From Bacillus sp. NTK074B (GTDB lineage: Bacteria > Bacillota > Bacilli > Bacillales > Bacillaceae_B): a DNA stretch of 64,000 nt. Position 1 is the stretch's first letter; each line of letters starts with the position of its first letter. Below, piece by piece: positions 42,154 to 51,219 of the stretch. Below the pieces are notes generated by a model. The model did not search any database and was not told where the DNA came from. It worked only from the letters and a program-made list of their open reading frames with translations. The stretch covers positions 124,001 through 188,000 of the forward strand of contig NZ_JAFKOH010000009.1 of assembly GCF_017303375.1 (NCBI RefSeq). Direction: 5' to 3'. Both the position numbers and the translations under genes were made by a program.

Positions 42154-42496
42154 AGTATCAACTTCTTTCGCCGAATTAGTTTGTGAATATCTTCACATTA
42201 ATTATACCAAATCCTGTCACAATCTCAAATGAAAATCTCCCTTATCCCCCATCCACAAAATCAGTGGAATATTCCTAGAAAAATATTTTACTGTGAATGG
42301 AATAGATAACGGTAGAAATTCACCCCTAATTTGTTTTATATCGACAATATTAAACACTAAATATTTTAAATTAACTGAAAATTACCATTTTTTACATTGC
42401 GGATCTTTCTTTTTTTTACTAGACTACTAATTAGCCGCCGGGGCCAAAAGAAATAGCTATTTCCAAAATCTATGATCAAAAGGGGAAATTGTAATT
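42154..42496. other. Intergenic region upstream of the neutral protease
   Basis: No gene is seen. The region is AT-rich with an unusual GC-rich block (GCCGCCGGGGCC, 42432-42443) followed by the perfect palindrome GAAATAGCTATTTC at 42450-42463, about 35 bases before the start codon. This may be a regulatory hairpin in the leader or an operator. No known riboswitch class is recognised. Confidence 0.4.
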
Positions 42497-44140
42497 ATGT
42501 CGAAAAAGAAATTAGTCAGTTTAGCACTAGGTACTTCTCTCGTATTCAGCGCCTCTTTTACGGGTGCTTCCGCATTTGCCCAGTCTTCAGATTCGATTAC
42601 TTCTAAAATGGACATTCATCAAAAGGTCATGAACATAGATAAAAAAGGGCCAAGCTTCTTATCTGGGAAACTATCAAAAGGTATTGTAAAGAACGATCAA
42701 GATGTGAAAACGTTCATGAAAGAGAATAAAGAGCTTTTCGCCATCGATCCCCATTCTGAACTGACATTACTGGAAAAAACGACAGACGATCTTGGAATGT
42801 CTCATTATCGATTCACTCAATCAGTGGACGGTGTCCCTGTTGATGGAGCCATCTTCATTGTTCATACAAACAAAAAGAATGAAGTGACGGCTACAACTGG
42901 TCAACTTTATAAAGAAGCTTCTAAAAAAGTGACCAAGACAAAATCAAAAATCAATCAAAAGTCAGCTACGGACCTTGCCTGGAAGCATATCGGGCTATCT
43001 AAAGCTGATACAGTGAATGGAACTCAGGATCAGTTTGCCATTGATGCAAAAAAAGACAGTCATGTTGAAAGCACGACCGAAAAAAATGATTTAGTGATTC
43101 ATGAAAAAGATGGAAAGTTCACTCTTGCTTATAAGGTACAGCTTCAATTCATCGAGCCTTATGGAGCGAACTGGCAAATTTATGTTGATGCGAATGACGG
43201 ATCCATCGTCGAAGCTTATAATGCTGTAACAGATGCAGCTACGACAGGTAACGGTTATGGAGTTTTAAATGACTATAAAACTCTTAATACTTATTCTTCA
43301 AATGGAACCTATTACTTATATGATACAACGAAACCAATGAATGGTGTCATTGAGACCTTTACGGCCAATAACGGGTCAAGCCTTCCAGGAAGCTATTCCG
43401 TTGACAGCAATAACTCCTGGACTGCTTATTCTCAAGCTGCTGACGTAGATGCCCATGCTTATGCCGGAAAAGTCTATGACTATTATAAAAACACACATAA
43501 CCGAAATAGTTTCGACAATAATGGAGCCACTATCCGTTCTACTGTCCATTATGGATCCAATTACAATAATGCGTTCTGGAATGGGTCACAAATGGTATAT
43601 GGTGACGGGGACGGGTCAACGTTCACTTCCTTATCGGGTGCACTGGACGTCGTTGCCCATGAGCTGACTCATGCCGTGACGGAACGTACTGCGGGATTAC
43701 AATATCAATATCAATCCGGAGCCTTAAACGAATCATTCTCTGATGTATTCGGTTATTTCTTAGATCCGGGTGATTATTTAATGGGTGAAGATGTTTACAC
43801 ACCAGGCATCTCTGGAGATGCACTGCGCAGTCTTTCTAACCCATCTAAATATGGACAACCGGAACATATGAATAACTATGTGAATACTTCTTCGGATAAC
43901 GGTGGTGTTCATACAAACTCCGGTATCCCGAATAAAGCGGCTTACAACACGATCTCAAGCATCGGTAAAGCCAAAGCGGAAAAAATCTACTATCGTGCCC
44001 TAACTGTCTACTTAACACCAACAAGTAACTTCAGTTATGCACGTGCAGCCCTTCTTCAATCAGCGGCTGACCTTTACGGTAGCGGAAGCTCAACTTACAA
44101 TTCCGTCAAAGCTGCATGGGATGCTGTAGGGGTATACTAA
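42497..44140 (+). CDS. nprE: Secreted neutral metalloprotease, thermolysin family (M4)
   Basis: A 547-residue pre-pro-enzyme. Residues 1-28 are a signal peptide ([20 protein letters not shown], cut after AFA), a propeptide runs to about residue 245 with FTP and PepSY features, and the mature protease of about 300 residues follows. The zinc site HELTH is at 388-392, with the third ligand Glu in GALNESFSD and the catalytic His in [12 protein letters not shown]. It degrades extracellular protein. The ATG is 11 bases after AAGGGG, a rather long spacing. A strong terminator follows. The length matches B. subtilis NprE (521) and relatives. Confidence 0.93.
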   Translation: MSKKKLVSLALGTSLVFSASFTGASAFAQSSDSITSKMDIHQKVMNIDKKGPSFLSGKLSKGIVKNDQDVKTFMKENKELFAIDPHSELTLLEKTTDDLGMSHYRFTQSVDGVPVDGAIFIVHTNKKNEVTATTGQLYKEASKKVTKTKSKINQKSATDLAWKHIGLSKADTVNGTQDQFAIDAKKDSHVESTTEKNDLVIHEKDGKFTLAYKVQLQFIEPYGANWQIYVDANDGSIVEAYNAVTDAATTGNGYGVLNDYKTLNTYSSNGTYYLYDTTKPMNGVIETFTANNGSSLPGSYSVDSNNSWTAYSQAADVDAHAYAGKVYDYYKNTHNRNSFDNNGATIRSTVHYGSNYNNAFWNGSQMVYGDGDGSTFTSLSGALDVVAHELTHAVTERTAGLQYQYQSGALNESFSDVFGYFLDPGDYLMGEDVYTPGISGDALRSLSNPSKYGQPEHMNNYVNTSSDNGGVHTNSGIPNKAAYNTISSIGKAKAEKIYYRALTVYLTPTSNFSYARAALLQSAADLYGSGSSTYNSVKAAWDAVGVY

Positions 44141-44156
44141 TCTAAATATGTGGACT

Positions 44157-44185
44157 AAAAAGCCATCCTTTTTGGATGGCTTTTT
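44157..44185 (+). terminator. Terminator of the neutral protease gene
   Basis: AAAAGCCATCC and GGATGGCTTTT pair around a T-rich loop, followed by T. Confidence 0.9.
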
Positions 44186-44292
44186 ATATTGGAAGAACTT
44201 CTCATAAGTCCTTCACCATTTCCCCTGCAGAACCGATATAATAAATATAGGTACATCGTCACATGCCCCTATTACTTCAAGGAGGAATTAGT

Positions 44293-45381
44293 TTGCTGGA
44301 AATTTTATTTGTTAACTTGTGCATTATCATTTCATTTTTATATTTTGCCGGGATTGTAATGAGAAGTCCCCAAAGATCCTCCTTCACTTCCCTTTTATTC
44401 ATGGGCATATTCTTCGGGATCCTCGGCCTCGCTCTCATGCACTTTACGATCCCCCTTAAACATAATACCATCATGGATTTGAGACATTTGGCAACGGTCA
44501 CGGCAGCTGTTTATTTGGGCTGGATTCCTGCCCTCCTATCCGCAGTTGTCATTACTGCCGGCAGAATTCTCATGTTTGGGATGACACCCCAAGCCTTCGT
44601 TGCAGGCATCGGGATGATTCTAATCGGACTTTTTTGCAGTCTTTTGGCCCGACTTCCCATGAAGAATCTGTATAAGCTACAAATTTTAAATCTTATAAGC
44701 TTGATGATTATATTTCTTGCTCTATCCAGAAATATAGGCTTACCAGAAACTCTGAAGGTTTTCCCATACCATTTTCTGACTTCAATAGCAGTTGGGTTTA
44801 TTGTCTTTTTTATTGGGGATCAGATCATTCGTTCAAATGATCAGTATCATTTAATGAAGCAAAGTGCAACGATTGATTTTCTCACCAACTTAAATAACGT
44901 AAGACAGTTTGATGTGTGTTATAACGAGGCCCTCAAACACGCTAATGAAAGAAAGGAAAAACTTTCTTTGCTGCTTATTGATATCGATCACTTCAAGAAT
45001 GTAAACGATACCTTTGGGCATCAAGCAGGTGATGAGGTCTTGAAAGAACTTGGAAAAGTGTTAAAACACCACTCCAGATCCTTTGATATTGTTTCAAGGA
45101 ATGGAGGAGAAGAATTCAGTATACTTCTCTTGGATTGTCCACATGGTCATGGAATGGTCATTGCCGAAAGAATTAGGCAGGCAGTTGAAACCCACAAGTT
45201 TTTCATTAAAGAAGATCAGTTTATTTCTATTACGGTATCAATCGGAGTGTCCACTTTCCCAGATACTCTTTCACAGGACGGAGAAGAGATTTTCGAGCAG
45301 GCAGATAAGGCTCTTTATTTGGCGAAGCGTACTGGACGAAACAAAGTATGTGATTTTCAAATGGTTCAAGCCATAGACTAA
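44293..45381 (+). CDS. Diguanylate cyclase with 5TMR-LYT membrane sensor
   Basis: A 362-residue protein. Five to six helices (residues 1 to about 185) form a 5TM-5TMR_LYT sensor domain, recognisable from DLRHLATVTAAVYLGWIPAL and MTPQAFVAGIGMILIG. A GGDEF domain follows from about 200 to 355, with IDIDHFKNVNDTFGHQAGD and active site RNGGEEF; RSFD sits five residues before GGEEF, the inhibitory I-site. It makes cyclic di-GMP. The start is TTG 44293, 7 bases after AAGGAGG; the longer frame from ATG 44263 contains that site. TATAAT at 44237-44242 is a likely -10. Confidence 0.9.
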   Translation: MLEILFVNLCIIISFLYFAGIVMRSPQRSSFTSLLFMGIFFGILGLALMHFTIPLKHNTIMDLRHLATVTAAVYLGWIPALLSAVVITAGRILMFGMTPQAFVAGIGMILIGLFCSLLARLPMKNLYKLQILNLISLMIIFLALSRNIGLPETLKVFPYHFLTSIAVGFIVFFIGDQIIRSNDQYHLMKQSATIDFLTNLNNVRQFDVCYNEALKHANERKEKLSLLLIDIDHFKNVNDTFGHQAGDEVLKELGKVLKHHSRSFDIVSRNGGEEFSILLLDCPHGHGMVIAERIRQAVETHKFFIKEDQFISITVSIGVSTFPDTLSQDGEEIFEQADKALYLAKRTGRNKVCDFQMVQAID

Positions 45382-45430
45382 TACAACAAGATTCAACATC
45401 CTTTCCCAGGAAATGATGCTGATATTTGAA

Positions 45431-45470
45431 GAAAGAAGGAGAAGGGCGTCGATCACCTTCTCCTTTCTTC
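45431..45470. terminator. Terminator between converging genes
   Basis: AAGAAGGAGAAGG and CCTTCTCCTTTCTT form a long purine/pyrimidine stem. It can act in both directions. Confidence 0.8.
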
Positions 45471-45475
45471 TTCAT

Positions 45476-45886
45476 TTAACCCGTACTCATTGAGTTCACC
45501 TTTCGACGTTCTTTATCGAGCGCACTCATGACGGACCACTTGTCACTACCCGTGATCGAAAGCATGACCGACAATGCCAATAATACTAAAGGATACTCAT
45601 ATCCTCCAATGAGACCCATCTTGAATTTCACCAGTACAATTGCCCCCAGCATGGTAACCCCTATTGCAGCGGCAGACGGGATCACATAGAAACCGAGCAT
45701 CAACGTTAAGCCCCCGACCGCTTCTATGACGGCCGTTGTATAGGCCATCATGGGGGGTAAACCGAGCTGATCGAACATCCCGATGGTTTGTTTCATATCC
45801 ATTATTTTCTGCATACCGTGTGCGACCATAATCATTCCTAAAATCACTCTTCCAATCAGAAGGGACCACTCTACTCTTTTGTTCAT
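45476..45886 (-). CDS. DoxX-family membrane protein (CatD-like)
   Basis: A 136-residue protein with four helices. VEWSLLIGRVILGMIMVAHG and AYTTAVIEAVGGLTLMLGFY are DoxX-family signatures. CatD, YfiD and MhqP of B. subtilis belong here and are induced by quinones and thiol stress beside dioxygenases. No dioxygenase gene is adjacent; CatE is at 32874-33722. The start is ATG 45886, 8 bases after AGAGGAG; an extended start three codons upstream lacks spacing. It stands alone. Confidence 0.85.
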   Translation of the reverse strand: MNKRVEWSLLIGRVILGMIMVAHGMQKIMDMKQTIGMFDQLGLPPMMAYTTAVIEAVGGLTLMLGFYVIPSAAAIGVTMLGAIVLVKFKMGLIGGYEYPLVLLALSVMLSITGSDKWSVMSALDKERRKVNSMSTG

Positions 45887-45967
45887 CTCAACCACTCCTC
45901 TTTAATCAAGCTAACGCCCAAACATTCTGGTTGGATCACTCATTGTTTTCATAAAAGGAGCTGTGTG

Positions 45968-46915
45968 TTATTCGTTTCGTTCAAATGGCAAGGTCATGCA
46001 GCGAATTCCGCCCCCGCCTTTTTCGAGTTCGTTTACGTCCACCTCGATCAAATTCTTAGCTTTTAATTTCGGATGATCCTTGAATATTTTTTTATTGGCT
46101 TTTGTACTCACCAACAGTGTCTCAGGATCCAGGTTCAAAAAGTTGATGTCAGCTACCGTGTGTTTTACTTCATCGGTCCATAGCACATCAAAGCCCTGTC
46201 GCTTGATGAAGTCTTCCATCATCACATACTTTCCGCTTTTTTCAGTCACGACCTGGACTGGGAAAAGGCGCATATAACTTTTCGCAATCAGGAGATCCGA
46301 TCCCGCTACATTACAATTCATATCCAAATGCATCGTTTCACCTGTACGCGGCAAGTCGATGACACCGATCTCAGAAAAACCAGCTTGAAAGATTTTTTCT
46401 TTCATCACCTCTACACTTTCAATACTGGACCGAAGTCCGGTATTGATGAAGACGGCATTACGATTTAAAACGAATACGTCCCCATTCTCTAAAGCCTTTA
46501 ACCGATTATTATCCTTTATGGAAAAAACCTTCTCCCCAAACCAGTCTTGAAACAACTGGTGACAATGTTGGTATTCCGGTGCTCTCATGGTAATACCAGC
46601 ATCTCCGGGTATGACTGTGTTGCCATATACACACGCCAAATCCCTGACAAAAACGCGATTGATGAGCTGTCGATTCAGTTCAGCTTCCTCGCTCTCCAGA
46701 TAATTTGAATAATCGATTACTGTTACGCCCGCATCTTCCATGGCTTTAACCATCTCTTCATGGTTTTCTTTGGCTTTCTGTTGATTAACCGGCTTTTCCC
46801 ACCCAACATAATCCGCTGTTCTTTGATCAGGTACGTCCTGTAAAGAAGGTGCGCATACCATGACCTTCTTCAATTCTCCATGTTCGCTCCAACATTCTGG
46901 TTGAATTCTCACCAT
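45968..46915 (-). CDS. Arginine-deiminase-superfamily hydrolase
   Basis: A 315-residue protein of the amidinotransferase/DDAH fold. Motifs: NRVFVRDLACVYG, LENGDVFVLNRNAVFINTGL, TMHLDMNCNVAG and the catalytic cysteine in GGGGIRCMTLP. It probably hydrolyses a guanidino compound to citrulline or a ureido product, but is distant from classical ArcA and from the DDAH-like protein at 15823-16680. The start is ATG 46915, 6 bases after AGGAGG. An amino-acid permease gene lies divergently 127 bases away, which suggests the two handle the same substrate. Confidence 0.8.
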   Translation of the reverse strand: MVRIQPECWSEHGELKKVMVCAPSLQDVPDQRTADYVGWEKPVNQQKAKENHEEMVKAMEDAGVTVIDYSNYLESEEAELNRQLINRVFVRDLACVYGNTVIPGDAGITMRAPEYQHCHQLFQDWFGEKVFSIKDNNRLKALENGDVFVLNRNAVFINTGLRSSIESVEVMKEKIFQAGFSEIGVIDLPRTGETMHLDMNCNVAGSDLLIAKSYMRLFPVQVVTEKSGKYVMMEDFIKRQGFDVLWTDEVKHTVADINFLNLDPETLLVSTKANKKIFKDHPKLKAKNLIEVDVNELEKGGGGIRCMTLPFERNE

Positions 46916-47042
46916 AGCCAACCTCCTAGATTCCATTCTTTCTTACTTTCTCCTTCTAAATGAAAATCATTCTGATACTTTGCACATAATTCACGTGTCG
47001 GAACGTCAAACTATGGGAGATAAAGGACAGGTGAAGAATAGT

Positions 47043-48347
47043 ATGAGTAAATGTACGAATCAAACGAATATTTCATGGTGGCAGCTGTCTTTTATTGGAG
47101 TGGGGTGCATCATCGGTACCGGATATTTCCTTGGTTCGGCGATTCCCATTCAAAGGGCGGGATCATCGGTTCTCCTTGCCTATTTGATCGCTGGTATCGG
47201 TACATGGATGGTGTTCCAGGCACTTGCCAAACTCACTGCTCATCACCCTGAAAAAGGCTCATTCCGAACATATGCAAAGCAAGCTTACGGATCATGGGCT
47301 GGATTTAGCAATGGTTGGGTGTATTGGTCAGCAGAAATGCTGATTATGGGAAGTCAATTAACAGCATTAGGCCTATTTGCACAATTTTGGTTTCCACGTA
47401 TTCCCCTTTGGATATTTACGGCAGGATTTGCTGGTCTAGGTTTATTGATCATCCTACTGGGTGTCCAGAAAGTGGAGCAAATGGAAAATGTATTTGGAGT
47501 GATGAAAGCGGCAGCCATCGTCATGTTCATCCTCATTGCCGGAGCCGCCATGCTTGGATGGATCGGGGATGGGACCGGGGAACTGCACTCCCCCTTCAAG
47601 CAGATACTCCCACACGGAGGGAAGGGATTATGGCTTGCCCTTCTTTTTGCGTTCTATGGGTTCGGGGGGATTGAAGTGATGGGATTGATGGCACAGGAAT
47701 TAAAAGATCCAAAGGATGCTCCCAAGTCGGGGAATGTCATGCTGATCATTTTGACCGTTCTCTATATTGCCTCCTTTTACTTCGTTCTAAAACTGGTTCC
47801 AGCAGAAGCGATCAATCCTAATGAAAGTCCATTTCTAACAGCCCTTAAACAATATCATTTCCCATGGGTATCTCATGTGTTTAACTCCGTGTTGATTATT
47901 GCAGGATTTTCTACAATGGTTGCCTCATTATATGCCGTAACAACGATGCTCGTCGCACTAGCCGAGGAAGGAGATGCTCCCCCTCTGTTTGCTAAAAAGG
48001 GGAAAATGAACGTCCCTCTTCCTGCCTTCCTATTAACGGTATTTGTTGTTGCAGTATCCATTGGGGTGGCCATGCTCCTCCCTGAGAAACTCTTTGAATA
48101 TGTAACGACAGCTGCAGGGCTTATGCTTCTGTATACGTGGATCTTTATTCTGGCTTCTTTCTACAAGCTGATGTGCAAAACAGCGTGGGATCTGACTCAA
48201 ACCATCATTGGCCTGGTTCTTATTCTATTCGCCATCAGTGGCACCCTGATGAACGGTGTAAGTCGCATTGGTTTCTTCGTGAGCATCGGATTCATTCTGC
48301 TGATTGGCCTGGCCACTTTCATCAAAGAAAAAAGAGATAAAGCATGA
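47043..48347 (+). CDS. APC-family amino-acid permease
   Basis: A 434-residue transporter with 12 helices. WQLSFIGVGCIIGTGYFLGS opens helix 1, including the G-x-G substrate loop, and FYGFGGIEVMGLMAQELKDP is the conserved helix 6 loop. The group includes YkbA-like and AapA-like permeases. The start is ATG 47043, 8 bases after AGGTGA; in-frame starts upstream (46980, 47013) have no site. It is divergent from the deiminase-like gene, hinting at an arginine-related substrate. It ends in a hairpin shared with the next gene. A weak Fur-like sequence (46961-46975) lies upstream. Confidence 0.85.
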   Translation: MSKCTNQTNISWWQLSFIGVGCIIGTGYFLGSAIPIQRAGSSVLLAYLIAGIGTWMVFQALAKLTAHHPEKGSFRTYAKQAYGSWAGFSNGWVYWSAEMLIMGSQLTALGLFAQFWFPRIPLWIFTAGFAGLGLLIILLGVQKVEQMENVFGVMKAAAIVMFILIAGAAMLGWIGDGTGELHSPFKQILPHGGKGLWLALLFAFYGFGGIEVMGLMAQELKDPKDAPKSGNVMLIILTVLYIASFYFVLKLVPAEAINPNESPFLTALKQYHFPWVSHVFNSVLIIAGFSTMVASLYAVTTMLVALAEEGDAPPLFAKKGKMNVPLPAFLLTVFVVAVSIGVAMLLPEKLFEYVTTAAGLMLLYTWIFILASFYKLMCKTAWDLTQTIIGLVLILFAISGTLMNGVSRIGFFVSIGFILLIGLATFIKEKRDKA

Positions 48348-48359
48348 GGCTTTATCTCT
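48333..48359. terminator. Terminator across the permease stop codon
   Basis: AGAGATAAAGC and GCTTTATCTCT form a perfect 11-bp stem with the stop in the loop. Converging genes share it. Confidence 0.8.
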
Positions 48360-49098
48360 TTATATTCTTTAAACTGTTTAAGAAGGGGCACTTGCTCAAG
48401 GAAGAGTCATCGTCGCTAAGATAATATTGCTTCCACTCATAGTTATCTTTTTGTCCATACCACTTCAGGCTTGGATGAGGCTCCATCTCATCGTACTCAA
48501 CCAGTCTTTTACGTATGACTTTTTTTAATTTCTGACCAAATGTTGTGGAAGAATTGATTTCATCAAAAACCCATCGAGGCTGGAATGCGAGCATGAAGTA
48601 AGGAAAGTGACGACTCTTCCTGACTGTGTGGGCAGGAGTGGCACAGAAAGCAAAATAAGCTTCTCCATCAAAACAGAACTCCCATGTGTGATCGTGGGGG
48701 TCCTTAGCAATATTCTCTGGCCACTCTTTATCATCCAAGTCATGGACCCGGTTTAACATAGTCCAGAATATCTTCTCATAGGATTCTACAGAATTATGGT
48801 CCCCTTCTAATTCTGTAGAATTAAAAAACACGACAAGAGAAGCATAATTCCCTGTCTCCCTTGAAATTTGACCGTATTGTTTAAGTAAGTATGCAAGCTT
48901 TATGGCAGCTTCGTCGTTTTCAGGATCCTCTGCAAATCCAAATCGCAGTGTATCTGTCAGAAAGCCTTGTTTTCCTGGCACGCACGGATAGGGGTGTTCT
49001 TCATCACACATGACAGAAGAGAAATGATGGAAAGCTGATTGCTGCCATGGGTGAAGTTCTTCTAAGTGCTGATCGATCCAACTTTTTGAATATAACAT
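48352..49098 (-). CDS. YqcI/YcgG-family protein
   Basis: A 248-residue soluble protein. HPYPCVPGKQGFLTDTLRFG near residue 35-55, YASLVVFFN, the FDGEAYFAFCATPAHTVRKS segment and RHFPYFMLAFQPRWVFDEIN identify the YqcI/YcgG family (PF08892). Several conserved cysteines and tryptophans suggest an enzyme or heme-binding role, but none is proven. AGGAGG lies upstream of the ATG. It is a single gene converging with the permease. Confidence 0.87.
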   Translation of the reverse strand: MLYSKSWIDQHLEELHPWQQSAFHHFSSVMCDEEHPYPCVPGKQGFLTDTLRFGFAEDPENDEAAIKLAYLLKQYGQISRETGNYASLVVFFNSTELEGDHNSVESYEKIFWTMLNRVHDLDDKEWPENIAKDPHDHTWEFCFDGEAYFAFCATPAHTVRKSRHFPYFMLAFQPRWVFDEINSSTTFGQKLKKVIRKRLVEYDEMEPHPSLKWYGQKDNYEWKQYYLSDDDSSLSKCPFLNSLKNIKR

Positions 49099-49162
49099 CT
49101 CGACGATCCCTCCTAAAGATTACTCATTTATCCTATTAGGAGAGACCAAAGTGGGTGTCTGT

Positions 49163-49792
49163 CTAGCCAAATAATAACCGGCAGGCCTGGACCCCGAAAT
49201 AAATACCAAATCCCATGAGGATGAGCCCTGAACCAATGGAGATGGTACGTAGAACCCGTGGGCTCACAATCTTCCTGGCACCAGTTGCGACACCGGCCAT
49301 CGTCAAGTCCCAAAGAGTTATTCCGAGAAAAATACCCATGCTATACAAAAAAAGCTGACCAGTTTCATAAGTGCCTGACGTTTGGGCGAGGACCGATCCA
49401 TAAATTCCGAGCCAGAACAAAATACTCAATGGATTTGAAATGGCCATAAAGAACCCTGTACGAAAAGATTTCCCTTTTGTCTCGGATGGAGTATAGTGAA
49501 CGGCTTTGGAAGTGGTTCCCGACTTTTGAATGCTCTCGATCCCCGTATAGGTTAAAACAAAAAAACCAAAGCTCCATAAAAATAGTTTAATGACCGGCAC
49601 CTCAATAAATTGTGCGATTCCGAAATAAATGAGAAGCATAAAGATCCCATCCGCCACCATCCCCCCTATTCCCACCAGCCAGGCATGCATGAAACCGAAA
49701 CGAATCCCCTTATCCAACTGAGCTGCGTTTATCGGCCCCATAGGTGCAGATAGAGATAACCCCAAAACGATATAACTTACAAATATACTCAT
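49163..49792 (-). CDS. LysE/RhtB-family exporter
   Basis: A 209-residue amino-acid exporter with six helices. IVLGLSLSAPMGPINAAQLD is the family's first-helix signature, and FFMAISNPLSILFWLGIYGS is the conserved fourth-helix motif. It probably exports a basic amino acid, threonine or homoserine. ATG 49792 follows AGGTGG by 6 bases; TTG two codons upstream abuts that site. It stands alone. Confidence 0.88.
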   Translation of the reverse strand: MSIFVSYIVLGLSLSAPMGPINAAQLDKGIRFGFMHAWLVGIGGMVADGIFMLLIYFGIAQFIEVPVIKLFLWSFGFFVLTYTGIESIQKSGTTSKAVHYTPSETKGKSFRTGFFMAISNPLSILFWLGIYGSVLAQTSGTYETGQLFLYSMGIFLGITLWDLTMAGVATGARKIVSPRVLRTISIGSGLILMGFGIYFGVQACRLLFG

Positions 49793-49936
49793 ACTCAACC
49801 ACCTTTAAAAATTGACTTTTACCTATTCTATTCGGACAAGTTCATATGTATTAAACTCTTGTACCTGAAAAATACATAAATGTTTAACATGTGGTTATTC
49901 TAAAGAACGATGCAATCACCAAGGAGGAAAAAATCG

Positions 49937-50569
49937 GTGCAAAACCAAAATCAATCAAACCAAAGTCAATTATCTAATATGACGCCTAATATGATGAACA
50001 CACAGGCTCATAACCATGGGGGACATGAGCTGTTTGACGCCCATGAAATCATCGCAGGAATCATCAGTATGCTCGATCAGTATCAAATGTATGATCAACA
50101 TATTCAGGATCCTGAGTTAAAAGATATCGTAAAGCGGCAGACAGCGTTTGTGACGACTATGTATAATTCAATCGTAGGAAGCTTTTCAACTGGCCATGAT
50201 CCACAAATACCGACCCAGCAATACAAAATGACCCAATCCCACACTGCCACTTACGGCATCAAACCTGGTGCTCCCAAAAAGCCCAATCAGTCCGTGAATG
50301 ACCTTTCAGACAAAGGCTTGTCTGCGTATATGCTTGGACAGACCAAAACATTGGCCACTCTCCTTGCCATGACAGCTCTCGAAATGACAAATCCGGTGCT
50401 GAGACGGGTTGTAGCCGACAGTGTACCGAATTTCATTGAAATGAGCTATGAAATTTTCCTTTATCAGAACAAGCATGGGTACTATCAGGTCCCTCAACTG
50501 AATGATCAGGATATGACCCTGATGCTGCATAGCTATACGGAAGTTCCACAGCAGAATCTTCCTCAATAA
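49937..50569 (+). CDS. CotF-family spore coat protein (YhcQ-like)
   Basis: A 210-residue protein. The Asn/Gln/Ser-rich start (QNQNQSNQSQLSNMTPNM) leads into two CotF-type helical regions: HGGHELFDAHEIIAGIISML about 30-85 and LSDKGLSAYMLGQTKTLATL about 130-195. B. subtilis YhcQ has the same length and layout and is a forespore/coat-associated protein. The start is GTG 49937, 9 bases after AAGGAGG; a nearby upstream ATG at 49910 precedes the site. It ends at a terminator. Confidence 0.82.
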   Translation: MQNQNQSNQSQLSNMTPNMMNTQAHNHGGHELFDAHEIIAGIISMLDQYQMYDQHIQDPELKDIVKRQTAFVTTMYNSIVGSFSTGHDPQIPTQQYKMTQSHTATYGIKPGAPKKPNQSVNDLSDKGLSAYMLGQTKTLATLLAMTALEMTNPVLRRVVADSVPNFIEMSYEIFLYQNKHGYYQVPQLNDQDMTLMLHSYTEVPQQNLPQ

Positions 50570-50580
50570 CGACCACTTGA

Positions 50581-50609
50581 CGCCTGCCCTCAGAATGCAG
50601 GCGTTTTTT
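50581..50609 (+). terminator. Terminator of the CotF gene
   Basis: CGCCTGC and GCAGGCG pair and TTTTTT follows. Confidence 0.85.
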
Positions 50610-50681
50610 ATTTTCTACGGCTCACTGATTTCCTTACCTGCACATAGAATGAAGGGAAAGTAAAACAGGAGGTGACCCCTG

Positions 50682-51176
50682 TTGATTCATACGGTAAAAA
50701 CAGGAGAAACACTTGGCCAGATATCAAGGGATTACAGGACCCCCCTTTCTGCCATCCTTACGGCTAATCCGGGTATCAATCCGGATCAAATTTATCCCGG
50801 ACAGACGATCACCATCCCCGGTATCCCCGATACGACCGGCAATCCTTATAGAATAGAAGTCTCTGTTAACAACCGGACCCTCCGTCTATTCAAGGATGGT
50901 GTTCAGATAAAACAGTATCCCATCGCTGTGGGAAGGGTCCTGTTCGAAACGCCCATCGGGGATTATATCATCATCAATAAAGCACCAAATCCCGGGGGAC
51001 CATTTGGAACGATGTGGATGAGTTTATCGAAGGAAAGCTATGGGATACATGGTACAAATAACCCGGCTTCCATAGGAAATGCGGTCTCTAAAGGGTGTAT
51101 AAGGATGTATAACAAAGACGTGGAAGAGCTCTCGGAAATCGTGCCTGTCGGAACGCCGGTGTCAATAAACCCATAA
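50682..51176 (+). CDS. ykuD: L,D-transpeptidase with LysM domain (YkuD)
   Basis: A 164-residue protein, the same length as B. subtilis YkuD. A LysM domain (residues 1-47, IHTVKTGETLGQISRDYRTP) binds peptidoglycan. The transpeptidase domain has His123 (GIHGTNNPASIG) and catalytic Cys139 in VSKGCIRM. It cross-links peptidoglycan stems 3-3 and acts in spore cortex or outer wall maturation. It has no signal peptide, as in YkuD. The start is TTG 50682 after a near-perfect AGGAGGTGA site. It is closed by a bidirectional terminator. Confidence 0.93.
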   Translation: MIHTVKTGETLGQISRDYRTPLSAILTANPGINPDQIYPGQTITIPGIPDTTGNPYRIEVSVNNRTLRLFKDGVQIKQYPIAVGRVLFETPIGDYIIINKAPNPGGPFGTMWMSLSKESYGIHGTNNPASIGNAVSKGCIRMYNKDVEELSEIVPVGTPVSINP

Positions 51177-51182
51177 TAAATA

Positions 51183-51218
51183 GAGAAAAGTGTATAGAAA
51201 GGACTATACACTTTTCTC
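51183..51218. terminator. Bidirectional terminator
   Basis: GAGAAAAGTGTATAG and CTATACACTTTTCTC form a perfect 15-bp stem between ykuD and the aspartokinase gene. Confidence 0.9.
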
Positions 51219-51219
51219 T

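Noticed and set aside
42432-42463. Cyclic di-GMP or other known riboswitch upstream of the neutral protease
   Set aside because: The conserved loops of the known classes are not present.
46961-46975. TGAAAATCATTCTGA as a Fur box
   Set aside because: Only 12 of 15 matches and no clear promoter around it; kept as a remark, not as a feature.
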